Source: Letharia columbiana
Lineage: Eukaryota; Ascomycota; Lecanoromycetes; Lecanorales; Parmeliaceae
Assembly (NCBI RefSeq): GCF_014066305.1
Contig: NW_023501123.1
Location: forward strand, 1 to 64,000
Reading direction: 5' to 3'
Length of the DNA: 64,000 nt
The notes below the pieces were generated by a model that had not been told where the DNA came from, ran no database searches, and was given only the letters and a program-made list of their open reading frames with translations. A program made the position numbers and the translations under genes. The stretch's first letter is position 1. The number at the start of each line of letters is the position of its first letter. Below are positions 23,427 to 34,000 of this stretch, in pieces.

Positions 23427-24848
23427 TCATCCCAACCATTCGTGCTGACAGCACTCTTCAAGCGCTTCTACCCAAGGGCGCCCTTCCCAGTCTTCCAGCT
23501 GCTCAAATACCTGACGACACTCGGGATTTCTGCACCAGTACAGAGTGTAGCCTACTTTCACTCCCATTCCTTGAAAAGCGGTCTTCATATTGTCCGACAT
23601 CAGTGGCTCGAAGCTAGGACATTGCACGAAATCGATGAGTTTGAGATTCGGAACGCGTTTCTGCTTGTTCTTTCGAAATCCTCGAAACAGCATCCGCAAG
23701 GTGTCCTTATCCCACTCTTCCAACCCTTGGTGGAGAACCAGTGCCTCGAGGCTAGTTGGCAACCACGATACCAGTCTCTGCACCGTGCCAGTCCCATTCC
23801 CAAATTCGCTGAGTCCACGCGTCTTGATGAACATATCGACACATGTCACTATAGTTCTTAAGACACTGAAGCTTCGAAGAGGTCCGAGAGACAGATCGTT
23901 GTGATTCCGGTACCGGTCCCGGCACAGATATCCAAGACATCCTGGAACATCAATTGATAGATTCAGATAGAGAAGGCTATGTCCAGCGCGTTGTTTCAGG
24001 ATTTCTGCCACATGCCGAGGTTCGAACTTTGCTGAGGTACCCGTACCATAGATATTGTGATTGTATGTGAACTTCTGCAAGCGATTCGTATGCTTGATTA
24101 ACTCCACCAGATAGCTCGAGTCAGCGTATTCGTCCAAGATCATCTCTGTGACACCAGAGTCGTAACGCGGGTACGGGCAAACAAACGGATTGGTGTTGCA
24201 TATACGCAAAACCTTCAGTTTCCTGACGGAAGGGATCATCGCAAGTAGTACCGCAAGGCCCATCCCATAGGTGCAGTCACAAGTGGTCACGATGCGGACT
24301 TCATTCAACCTGCCGAAAGCCAACGGTTGTCGAACGCTGGAAAGGGGCTCACGGCTTGCTTCCACGATCTGCGAGACCGCTTCTAGCAGGTAACGGGGAT
24401 AGGCAATGGCCCAGTCTATCTTGCGAAGGTTCAGAAGGCTTGTAACCATTAGCGGCATCGCTAAGTCTCTAACACTTTTGTGGCGTTCGTCGGTCTCATG
24501 AAAAATGGTAAACGGGCTCTGAAGTGCCCACGCGTTGATGTCACTTTTAAGTGGCGCATCGTTGATGCTAGTGTCTAGCTGCAGGAATTCCATCTCGAAG
24601 GGTGTGTATGTAAGCTTCGAGGATATTGGATACAAGGCTAATTCAGAGTGTAACGACAGAGTCCTCAGCAGCCCCAGTGGTTGCATCTCCGCAAGTCTGC
24701 TTCTCACAATGTCATGTTCCCGGATTGTGTCTATACACAAATAGTAGATCCGCTTGCAGCTGAGCGCGAATGATTCAATGTATAACGGAGATACGTCTGC
24801 TATGATGGAGAGTAGAAGTTCATTGGGGAGACTCGTGAGGATTGCCAT
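23427..24848 (-). CDS. F-box domain protein
   Basis: A 473-residue single-exon product starting at ATG (24846-24848). Residues 5-45 (LTSLPNELLLSIIADVSP onward, then FALSCKRIYYLC) match the fungal F-box pattern, which recruits targets to SCF ubiquitin ligases through Skp1. The rest is Leu-rich without a clear LRR or WD40 repeat; the C-terminal 50 residues contain CRNPECRQVFEQLEDWEGRPW, with two Cys that could bind metal. Such orphan F-box proteins are numerous in filamentous ascomycetes, and the target cannot be read from sequence. Codon use looks normal and no RIP is seen. Confidence 0.82.
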   Translation of the reverse strand: MAILTSLPNELLLSIIADVSPLYIESFALSCKRIYYLCIDTIREHDIVRSRLAEMQPLGLLRTLSLHSELALYPISSKLTYTPFEMEFLQLDTSINDAPLKSDINAWALQSPFTIFHETDERHKSVRDLAMPLMVTSLLNLRKIDWAIAYPRYLLEAVSQIVEASREPLSSVRQPLAFGRLNEVRIVTTCDCTYGMGLAVLLAMIPSVRKLKVLRICNTNPFVCPYPRYDSGVTEMILDEYADSSYLVELIKHTNRLQKFTYNHNIYGTGTSAKFEPRHVAEILKQRAGHSLLYLNLSIDVPGCLGYLCRDRYRNHNDLSLGPLRSFSVLRTIVTCVDMFIKTRGLSEFGNGTGTVQRLVSWLPTSLEALVLHQGLEEWDKDTLRMLFRGFRKNKQKRVPNLKLIDFVQCPSFEPLMSDNMKTAFQGMGVKVGYTLYWCRNPECRQVFEQLEDWEGRPWVEALEECCQHEWLG

Positions 24849-26748
24849 GGCGTGTGGGGGTGAGGATTATGACCTTGGGTGAGGAATGGAGCGTAGCCGT
24901 GGAAGAAATGAGGATGTGGGATGTAGTATTTCTTTCCAAAAACTGACCCGACAAAGTGTTGTTGGCTGCGGCAAGGATCTGAGCACACTGTGTGCTTTGA
25001 CACTCGTTGGGACTTTTTTGAGGTCTGTGTAGAGTGGTGTTGTTGCTGAATTCCGCCGCGGGAAGTGTTAGAAGATCTCGTCGATGCAACGTCAACGGTC
25101 GATATATGTCACGGTCTTCGAGTAATTGAGCCTGTCCTGATGCGTTTCGCGATAGAATGGTGAAAGTGTTGAACAATGATTCAAGTCATGATACAATGAG
25201 AGGGGTAGCCAGAGCATTGGGTACGATGAGTGGCGGTGCTGTGCCGGGTTTTCTCGGCCTCTCTTACACTGGAGTGTTAATTGGCTCAAACGTCAGCATA
25301 AGGCAGCCGTCACCAAGAAGTGGTGCTAACTACCGGCATCGTTTCAAATCATCTGTCATTTACAGGGAAGCCAATGATTAAAAGCACCGGCAGCCAATCG
25401 GTCATCATGCATTACCTGCAGTGACCCTTTTAATGTATCGGGGCCTGTGCCAGCCCTAGCTTCTCGGAGATCCGGCACGAGTCATAATCTCATTCGATGC
25501 AAGCCTCCACTCTTGGAAGCGCCGCTGCGCTCGAGGTCTCCCCCCTTCTTTTTTCTCACACTTTCCGCTCTAGGCAACAGCGCTGAACGGCTCAGGGTAC
25601 CTGCTCGGCCGACTCTCGGAATGGCTTGAGAGCAGATTCCACGTTGCAAGACAGATAAACAAGCCAACGATTACCGGCATGGAATTTCGCAGAGAGCTAC
25701 CCACGATAGAAACGCCAAGGCAGATGTGGGTACTGTACCGTGCACTGCACTAGACTAGTATGACAATCATCCTTGGCGTAATGGTGAGCGGGGTTCTTCA
25801 TGGGAGACTGGACTTGATTAGCACCGTTACCTCTCGAGGCTAGTAAAATATCTAGGGTGCCAATACATGTACACCCCCCTTCATATTCGAGTGCTATATT
25901 CGGTCTGAGTAGGCTGATTAGGCTAGGCGCAGTCTCGGAGTGCTTCAAAGGCCGTATATCTTACTATCTATAGAGTGCGTCACTCGTAAAAAAGATCCTC
26001 CCCTCTTTGGGCCCCTTCTATATACACTCGCTTCCACATTCTTTTGATACGCTGGAATAACAGTTAGACTAGCCTTTCAAGGGTATCGTAGATGTTGATA
26101 TTAATATGGAAAGTTACCTTCAAAAACCGTATTCGAAAGCTGTACCCCAGGCTATGAGGGTTGTGTACATGTATTGGGACCCAATATCTATCGTGTAACT
26201 TATTTAGCCCCCAAGCTTGTAAAGTGGATTTCTATGTCAGGCTTCCTCAACACCGAACTCACAACGCCGTCGTATGAAAAGTTGCACAGGTCAGTCATGA
26301 TTGTGCTTACAGTAGCGTGCCTTGGCAGAGGCTTCATACCTACCTTACCTCCCCGACACACTGGAATCTACTTCTTTCACCACCACAGTCATATGCACAA
26401 CAACACTGAAATCTGTTCCGCGCTGTTTCGCTATAAAGTTGCTGAAAAAATCATATCAGTACCTTTCGACAATATCCCTCGTCGTGTTTCTACTCCGCAA
26501 AGACGGTATCGTATTCACATTGAACAATCACACTCGGACACCATGACACAAAGCTCTTGACACATCTCCGCCCTTTCCTAGACCTTCTTTTCCTAATTCC
26601 ATCAATCTTCAGCACTCCCAAAGTTCCTCACTCACGAAGTCGCCTCAAATCATTGTACCTCGCAGTCCTTCTTACACAGCAACCAGCAACAACAAATCAC
26701 CACGTCAAGACCTCTCATCAGACATACACAGTCACTCTGGCCGCGAGA
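24849..26748. other. Intergenic DNA, no supported gene
   Basis: About 1.9 kb lies between the divergent starts of the F-box gene and the next plus-strand gene, so it should contain both promoters. Several short ORFs occur (for example minus 24820-25176 and plus 26174-26560), but none has domain-like composition or a family resemblance. Confidence 0.55.
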
Positions 26749-27585
26749 ATGGCCTTGTTATCAAAGTTCGAGCTTGCTTCTCTCGGGGAGGCAGGAAATG
26801 AGACCCCTGTATCGCAATCCCAAGAGACTCTGACGGCAGCACCATTCGGTACGCTTACTCTCGTACCACCGGAAATTCGTGAGCAGATCTATCTGGACCT
26901 CATCGCGGCAGGGTCGGTCCGATTCCTAGAGAGTTCCAAGGCATTTCACAACGAAGCACTTGACATCCTTCACCAGAAGGGAGTTTGCAGACTCGAGTTC
27001 AACATATTCAAACCCCGTGATATCTTCCCAAGTCAACAATTCTCCAAACCTATTCTCAATCTAGAGATCCGGCTCGACCTTACAGATTTCGTCCTTAGAG
27101 TTCCACAGCCGAGCAACACGTGCATCAACAAGTTCAATGAATGGTTGACCCAGTCCATGGACTGTGTAGACACCTCACAGGGCCTTCAACCTCCGACTCA
27201 CCCTACTCCTCGAAAATGTTGCAAGATCCTTCTTGACTGCAATCCAGGCTTCTCTGGATGGATACCAAAATTCACATTCGATTTTATGAAATGCCTTACC
27301 GGCTTCAAGGCTTTAGTCTTGGCCGTCGCCAATGACTATCCGGGAGATAGGAAACGTCGGATGGTGGAGAGAATGTACGACCCGAGACCGAACCCTCAGC
27401 GTGACATGGAGTCTGCGATGCACAGCAAAGAGAACGAGGACACGCTTCATGTATATCAGACCGCTATGAAGGCTTTGGAGCCCACATTGGGGCCCGCGGA
27501 ATGGGTTTCCGATGAGAAGGGAGCCCATTTGGAGTTTCATCCCCGTGCACATAATTTCAGTACGGATGACGGTAGACAGCTCTGA
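26749..27585 (+). CDS. Uncharacterised fungal protein
   Basis: The frame is open from 26557, but the ATG at 26749 is favoured because the upstream 64 codons are low-complexity and promoter-like (CA-rich, no domain), while MALLSKFELASLGEAG begins a typical protein. This gives 278 residues. A segment reading GTLTLVPPEIREQIYLDLI resembles the start of many fungal F-box-like proteins (PxEIRxxIY). No catalytic motif is visible. There is no intron and no sign of RIP. The function is unknown. Confidence 0.65.
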   Translation: MALLSKFELASLGEAGNETPVSQSQETLTAAPFGTLTLVPPEIREQIYLDLIAAGSVRFLESSKAFHNEALDILHQKGVCRLEFNIFKPRDIFPSQQFSKPILNLEIRLDLTDFVLRVPQPSNTCINKFNEWLTQSMDCVDTSQGLQPPTHPTPRKCCKILLDCNPGFSGWIPKFTFDFMKCLTGFKALVLAVANDYPGDRKRRMVERMYDPRPNPQRDMESAMHSKENEDTLHVYQTAMKALEPTLGPAEWVSDEKGAHLEFHPRAHNFSTDDGRQL

Positions 27586-28549
27586 TTTCACTCTACGGAG
27601 GACAAGGTTTAGCAGACTTGCTAGCAAGACAGTTCCTTGAGGGATCGGTTTGGTTTTTAGGTGACCAGGAATTATCTGCTTAAATCTTGCACCTTAGTAT
27701 CCATCAAATCCATCAAATGAGATTGGCTTTTAGAACCATATACAGCTTGTACTCCTCTCTCGGCTATCACCTACACTCTTTGAACAGAATATAGAGACTG
27801 GTTTTTCTAAGACCTGTAGAGCCTCTACCACCTTCTCAAGTCTCGCAATATTCAATGCACCCCATTCACCCAAGCTTTCCAAATCATCTCTCCACTCATG
27901 CTCGGACGAGGTGGCCGAACTAAGCGCTAATGGAAGATAGGGTACCCAGGCCTCATGCACATCGAGTCCTGAAGTAGCCACGCGTACATGAACCATTTCT
28001 ATGCAATCGCTTCACTAGGCTTGCACAAGGCATTTGATTCATCAGACCTTGCCTACACCCTTGCCAAGACTTTCGAAAATTCTCCACTGGCTTCTTCGCG
28101 AGAAGATATTCCTGTAAGCCCTCCAAAGACCCTCATCTGGGGATGCAGTCACAGGCCATAATGTCTAGCGATAAGAAGCACTCTTTACGCATCTCACATA
28201 TCAAGCGAAGTGAATTTTCCAAGTAAAAACGGTCAATCTTTGGTTTCCATGATAATTCTCGTACTAGTATATGCGTTTGCGAGGAAAAACTAGTCAGAAA
28301 CCGCGCTCATCTCCCATTTCCTCTCCTGTCTCCCTCGCTGTATGTACCATGTTTGCGCAAGATGCCTAACACTGCCGTGTAAACCCCAAACAAACTTCCC
28401 AAAGCATCTCTTTTTCAGCAGCGCTCCCACATTACCATTGCAAAACGTCGCTGACCAAAGATTCCCCAATAGCCCAAGACCCGCTTCAGCGCGATCCTCG
28501 TCCCAAGTGCCAAAACAGCAAATCGCCCCAACCCAAAGTGAGCCCTCGC
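27586..28549. other. Intergenic DNA with a possible small gene remnant
   Basis: A minus-strand ORF of 88 codons at 27730-27996 begins with ATG, and loosely protein-like sequence interrupted by stops continues upstream to about 28130. No family was recognised, so a decayed gene or chance ORF are both possible. The rest is the C-rich 3' flank of the next minus-strand gene. Confidence 0.35.
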
Positions 28550-30031
28550 CTACAACTCCTCCACCCTCTTCAAACACTCATGCATACTCGGACTCCACAT
28601 CATCTCAGCCCAAGGGACTTCCAAATCCCACACCCCCACATCAAACGTATCACTCACGACCAACGCCTCCCCCTCACGAATCACCCTCCCCTCCTCCCTC
28701 TCCAAAAACCCCGCAATTTCCACCCGTCTCCTCCACTCATACGGATTTCCGACTCCGCCACTCCTCCACACCGTCCCCAACCTCTCCAGCACCTGCGCCC
28801 GGGACCGCTTCGTGACGAACATCTCCGCCAGCACCTCGATCTCGAGCGCCCGGTGCCAATCGTCCTGCAAGACGCAGATGGCGATCGCGACGTGGACCTG
28901 CTTGACGAGGCCGTCCGTCGAGAGCGGGAGGCGGTGCGCGGCGACGATGCGGATGCCGAAGCGGGCGCGCCAGAGGAGGTCGCCGAGGGCGCGCGGGTAC
29001 AGGACGCCTGGGGGGAAGACGTCGGACGCGGGTTCGGCGTGCTGGACGGCGGCGCGTTGGAAGACGGCCTGCCAGTTCTGGAGCTCGACTTGCTCGGGGA
29101 TGGCCCAGCCGTTTGCGGACAGGACGTGCGGAATGGTGCGGGTGGCGGTGGTGAAGCAGGTTTGTTCGAGGAGGGTCTGGATGCGGGATAGGACCCGGTA
29201 GTGCGTCGTGCATGGCCGCGGGGTGAACATCGCCTCTTCGACGGCCGCTTTGGTGGCTTGGTCCAGCGTCGGATCATCCATGACGAATCTGAAGGCGTTG
29301 GTGATGTCCGACTCTGCCTTCTTGTCACCAAGCAGTGCTGGGAATGCCATGGCGTAAGACAGTTCGGTGAAGCCGAGCTCTTCGCGATCGCCGCGGTGGA
29401 CGGCCGCGTTCCGCAGGTCCATGACGGATTCGAAGATGCGCTTGCTCTTCGGCATGCGGACGCAGCGTGCGAACATCTGCATCCAGGATTCCAGCTCGAT
29501 TTCGTCCTCGGCGAGCCAGTCTCTGCGAGCCAGCCTGTCGTCTGCGTACTCCTTGGATGGGAATAGAAGTCTTTTTTTCTTCCATTCTGGATCCCCGAGG
29601 AATTCGCTAAGGTTCTCCCGCGCATATCTGAGGCAGGTGTCTTCCAGGATTGTCTGGATGTAGGTCAGGAGGTAGTGTTTCGTCTTGAATGGGAGTTGCG
29701 AGTACTTGGTTTCACTCGGGGAGGTTGTGGTAAAGTGGTCCTCTCCCAATGGTTTCGAGGGTGTATCTCCAACCGAGGCGTAGCCCGAGTCGCGCCTGTT
29801 GGTTTCTCTAGAGACCTCATCTTCGTCAGGTAGAGGTGCAGCATGGCTGTCCCAGCCTGTGCCCATCTCCTGCTCAGTCGATGCCTCCCAGTCAGAATTA
29901 GTGTCGTTGTCCCAGCCAGTTCGAGCCTCCTGCTCTATCTCTGTCTCCCATGTCGTACTAACAGAACCACCCATTAGATTCTTCCACTTCGCGACCACGT
30001 GGCGGACGAAATCAGAGACAAGTCTCGGCAT
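28550..30031 (-). CDS. Uncharacterised protein with two RxxxxH (HEPN-like) units
   Basis: The frame opens at 30241, but the ATG at 30029-30031 (MPRLVSDF) is preferred; the upstream 70 codons are hydrophobic and patchy and overlap a TATATAAAA-like element on the plus strand. This gives 493 residues. Residues 28-60 carry a short degenerate repeat (WETEIEQEARTGWDND, then WEASTEQEMGTGWDSH). Two related halves follow. Unit 1 runs from HYLLTYIQTILEDTC (119) to RNAAVHR (207-213). Unit 2 runs from HYRVLSRIQTLLEQTC (277) to RIVAAHR (361-367). Both keep R-x4-H, the pattern of HEPN nucleases or nucleotide-binding helices. The DNA encoding the second unit is very GC-rich. The HEPN link is an inference from the motif and helical look. 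Confidence 0.7.
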   Translation of the reverse strand: MPRLVSDFVRHVVAKWKNLMGGSVSTTWETEIEQEARTGWDNDTNSDWEASTEQEMGTGWDSHAAPLPDEDEVSRETNRRDSGYASVGDTPSKPLGEDHFTTTSPSETKYSQLPFKTKHYLLTYIQTILEDTCLRYARENLSEFLGDPEWKKKRLLFPSKEYADDRLARRDWLAEDEIELESWMQMFARCVRMPKSKRIFESVMDLRNAAVHRGDREELGFTELSYAMAFPALLGDKKAESDITNAFRFVMDDPTLDQATKAAVEEAMFTPRPCTTHYRVLSRIQTLLEQTCFTTATRTIPHVLSANGWAIPEQVELQNWQAVFQRAAVQHAEPASDVFPPGVLYPRALGDLLWRARFGIRIVAAHRLPLSTDGLVKQVHVAIAICVLQDDWHRALEIEVLAEMFVTKRSRAQVLERLGTVWRSGGVGNPYEWRRRVEIAGFLEREEGRVIREGEALVVSDTFDVGVWDLEVPWAEMMWSPSMHECLKRVEEL

Positions 30032-31048
30032 CTTGTAGATCTCGAAAGGTGCAGGTTCGGAAGTAGTAGAACTAGCAGATACCTTGATGCGGAAAGGGAG
30101 ATATATAAAAGGTGTGGTATTTGGCGTGATGAGTCCTGTCACAGAGAAGTTGCAAGAGGATGAATGTCGAGTGTCCGCAGTGAGGATTATATGGAAAAAA
30201 TATATAATGCATTTTCGAATTATGAGCCATACCCTTGGCATGACTCTTCAAGCACTCTATTGTGCTCATGGTCTTTGTGCTTGGAATTTTTTTTTTGAGT
30301 TCCTTGGTATCTGCTCATTGTGTCTCCGTTCTCGGGCTTTGTGTACACGATAACTGCCCTCCATGCTGCCAGATATGGTAGAAGCCTTTGTACTCGACAT
30401 CATACACGTCACCGCAACTCCAAGGCATAGTACCTTTTGCTCTGGGATCAGGGCTGCCACCGGTGCCATGATGGATACCTTGGCGTGACGAGGACAAGAG
30501 AGTAGATTGAGCAAATTAGCGCATGAAGGGGGAAAAAAATCTCAATTTTCATCAAAAGAAAAAGAAACGGATCACCCAAACGGATGGGACTTCTCGGGTC
30601 TTCTGTAGATTTCCATTGCCAAGTCCAGTACCCGAGTGCGCTCGACAGAACAAACTTAGCTCGTCAATGAGTATCAATATATGGTAGATATATATAGATG
30701 AGATATAGAGAGTCATCCATCGTGGCAAAATCTGAAGAACCCTCAAATGAAATTGAAGAGAGTAGGGGTATTTATCAAATCTTTCAGCTATCGGATGGTA
30801 GAAACATATTGAACAAAGAGCCAAACAGCAGATGGGTAGCCGCATGAAAAGCATTAGACCTATCCAGCTTATCCAACTTTGAATACTATAACCAAGATCA
30901 TGCTGTACGGCGCTGGATCATCGCCGCGTCGCAAACACAATGGAAGAATGCCCCTCAAACTAGAAATTGGCATCGTTACAAGGGTTGAACCCAGGGTCCT
31001 CTTCGATTTTGGGATACCTTGTTGCCAGTCGCTATCCAAGCCGCAATC
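30032..31048. other. Intergenic DNA, no supported gene
   Basis: It contains the promoter of the 28.5-30.0 kb gene and the 3' flank of the PKS-NRPS gene. Small ORFs at 30266-30514 and 30552-30854 (minus) lack convincing domains. A TATATATAGATGAGATATAGA stretch occurs near 30690. Confidence 0.5.
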
Positions 31049-34000
31049 TCATCCCTGCGCAGCAATCGCTCCCCTGATCTTCTCCGCCATCTCCAACGGC
31101 GTCGGAGCAGTGAACAACTCTCTCAGCGCAGGCGCCACATGGAAAGTGCGCTTGATCTTCGAATGCGCCCTCAACAGCAGAATACTCTGGCCTCCAAGCT
31201 CGAAGAAGTTGTCAGTTGGTACGATCTGGCGATCTTTGGGAAGCTTGAGAACATCTTTGAATAGTTGGGTAACCTTTTTCAAGACTTCGTCTTGTTCGGC
31301 ATCTTCGTTTGGTGATGTTGCTGAGCTGGAGGAGGGATAGACGAGTTGCATTTCCGTTGCGAGGAGGGCTTTGCGGTCCACCTTGCCACCAATGGTAACT
31401 GGGAGGCTGTTCAGGAATTGGTAGCCGCTGGGTAACATGTAGTAGTTCAGATGATTGGCAAGTTTCTCATGTAGCATAGAGACCAGATCTTGCTTCTCGG
31501 AGGCTTCCATGAACTGGTTGTAGACTAAAAAGGCAACTATTTGGCGCTCATCAGTCAGACTCGAGCCCTCAGTCCCAGGTCGCGCAAGAACTGATAGATC
31601 TACAAGTCTGCGTTTGCCGATGTGCGAAGATTCTCGGTGAATCCGGTGTTCGATTTCACCAAGGTCAATGCGGAAACCGCGTAGCTTGATTTGGCGATCA
31701 CCAGCGATGCGGCCATGGAACTCCAGCTCTCCATTTGGCAGGAAGCGGCCTTTATCACCGGTGCGGAAGCATTTGTTCCAGCCCCTCGCTGCATCGTCTT
31801 TAGAACGGAGAGGATCTTCAACGAAGGAATGCGCATTGGCATCAGGTCGGTTTAGATATCCAGCGCCGACTTGAGCTCCACCAACACAGATCTCGCCTAT
31901 CATACTTGTTGGAAGGGGATTCATCTTGGAGTCTAGGATATAATGACGGCAGTTCGCCATTGGGAAACCGATGGGAATGTTGGTAGTGTCATCTGTCGGG
32001 TACTCGACTTTGTGGATAGCAGTTTGAACGACCAACTCGCTTGGGCTCCAAGTATTGTAGGCAGTGGCAGGTGTGTTAAGGTCGTAGAACGCTTTCGCCA
32101 AGCGGACAGGTAAGGTCTCGCCCGCGAAGAATGCGACGCGGTAATTGATGCATTGGCGAAGGTCTTCGGATGCGCTTTCTAGGAGCAGGGCAAACTGGGT
32201 TGGCGTATTATAGGTGACACTGACCTCTGCATCGCGCATGAATTTAGCCAGGAGCAAAGGATCTTTCCGAACTTCTGGACTTGCAACGCAGACAGTGGCA
32301 CCACTGGTCAGGGCAGAGAAAATCTGTACGATTGAGAGGTCGAAGCAGATGGAAGACTGATGGAGGAACTTGTCCCCAGGGTTGAACCCAAAGTCATAAT
32401 GCAGACTACTAAGCATCTGCTGCGTGTTTGAGCGAGTCAGAGCAACGCCTTTGGGTGTCCCTGTACTCCCCTGGAAGTAGGCCCGTCAGCTAAGCCACCT
32501 GCGACCGGAAAATGAGATACTTACCGAAGTGTACATAATGTAAAAAGGGTCTTCAGAAGACCCCTCAACAGGGCGCAGTGGCTCATTGTATGAGTTTGCA
32601 GCCGAGATGGGAATGAGGTGAGGTTCGAAGTCGATGTTTTTGGCAATGGTGAGACCCACTTTGTCCAGGCCTGTACCAACAAGTATGGCCTTTGCTGAAG
32701 CGTCCGATGCCATGAATGTCAACCGGTCCATTGCAAACTCTGGATCCATGGGTATGTACCCACAGCCAGCAATCAGTGTACCTAGCATTGCTGAGATAGA
32801 CTCGATGCCGGGTCTCGACAAGATACCGACGAAACTACCAGGCGATGCGCTAGACTGTTGAATAGAGGCCGCAATTTTCTGTGCTTGGCTAACGAGGTTC
32901 TCGTAAGACACAGACTGGCCTTCGGAATCCTCGATAGCAGTAGCTTCGGGAGCACTCTTGGCGATTTCGACGATCTTGCTAACCACAGAGGTATTGTCCC
33001 AGGTATTCTCAGTGAAGCCGGTGTTCCAGGAACTGGTTTGGAGATGATCAATCTCTTTGGGACCGCACATTGCAACCTCGGAGATTGGTTGACGATGATC
33101 CTTGATCACGTTGGTGAGATAGTGCAAGAAATTATCGAAGAACAGGTCCATCTCGTTAGCACCATAGAGGGTTGATGAATACTCTAGGCGGAGGTCCAAC
33201 CCTTTGTCGGGATCATCAAGCGCCTCCAGCTGCATTTCACATGCGGTGGGTATATCTTCGCCTTCGATCTGGCTGATCTCAAAGTCCTGAGTCTTGAATT
33301 TTGGCATCTTACCGTGCGACTGATAATTGATTGCAAGCTGGCCCAGTGGGAAATGGCTCGGGGTCTTCTCAACGTTGACTGCGTCCACGATGGCGTCGAA
33401 GGAGACTGTGCTGTGTTGGGTCGCCTCGAGCGCAGAAGACTTGGTGTACTCGAGGAGGCGGTCGAAGCTTACGTCGCATCCTTTGGTAAATCGGATTGGA
33501 ATCAAGTTGACGAAGAAGCCAATGGTTTCTTCCAGATCAGGATGAGGTCGACGGCCATCTACCATGAGGACCGTCAAATCTTCTTCCTCGGTGTATCGGT
33601 AGTGGAAAGATCTGAAGGCCGCCAGCAGGTATTGGAAGGGCGTTGTGCCGGTCTGAGCGCAAATCCGCTTCATTCGATTGAGCATAGGCGTCTCAAGAGT
33701 CATGTTGAGCACTGCTCGCGCGGTGTCCATGTGCTGAGGACGTGATGCCTTCGCGAACGGCAGCAACCTACTGACCTCTGGCGCATTGCGCAACTTGTTC
33801 CTCCAAAAGTCTATGCTGAGCTGGAGCTCTGATGACGCCAAGCGAGCTTCGTGCCAGAGTGTGAAGTCGATATAAGAAACCCGTGGTGACGCTACGGTTG
33901 CAAGCGCCCTCTCGTTGCGAGCGGCCTCGTACAGAGAGGTCACTTGCTGGAACATGGACTTGGAGCTTCCACGATCGATGGAGATATGGTGGTAGATCAT

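Noticed and set aside
26557..26748. Extension of the 26.7-kb gene to an upstream ATG
   Set aside because: The 64 extra codons are CA-rich, promoter-like and without domain character.
28538..29213. Long ORFs on both strands in the GC-rich 28.5-29.6 kb region
   Set aside because: They are shadows of the minus-strand gene, Arg/Pro/Ser-rich from GC bias, without domains.
30970..31000. tRNA-like arm (GGGTTGAACCCAGGG)
   Set aside because: No acceptor or anticodon arms could be paired around it on either strand.
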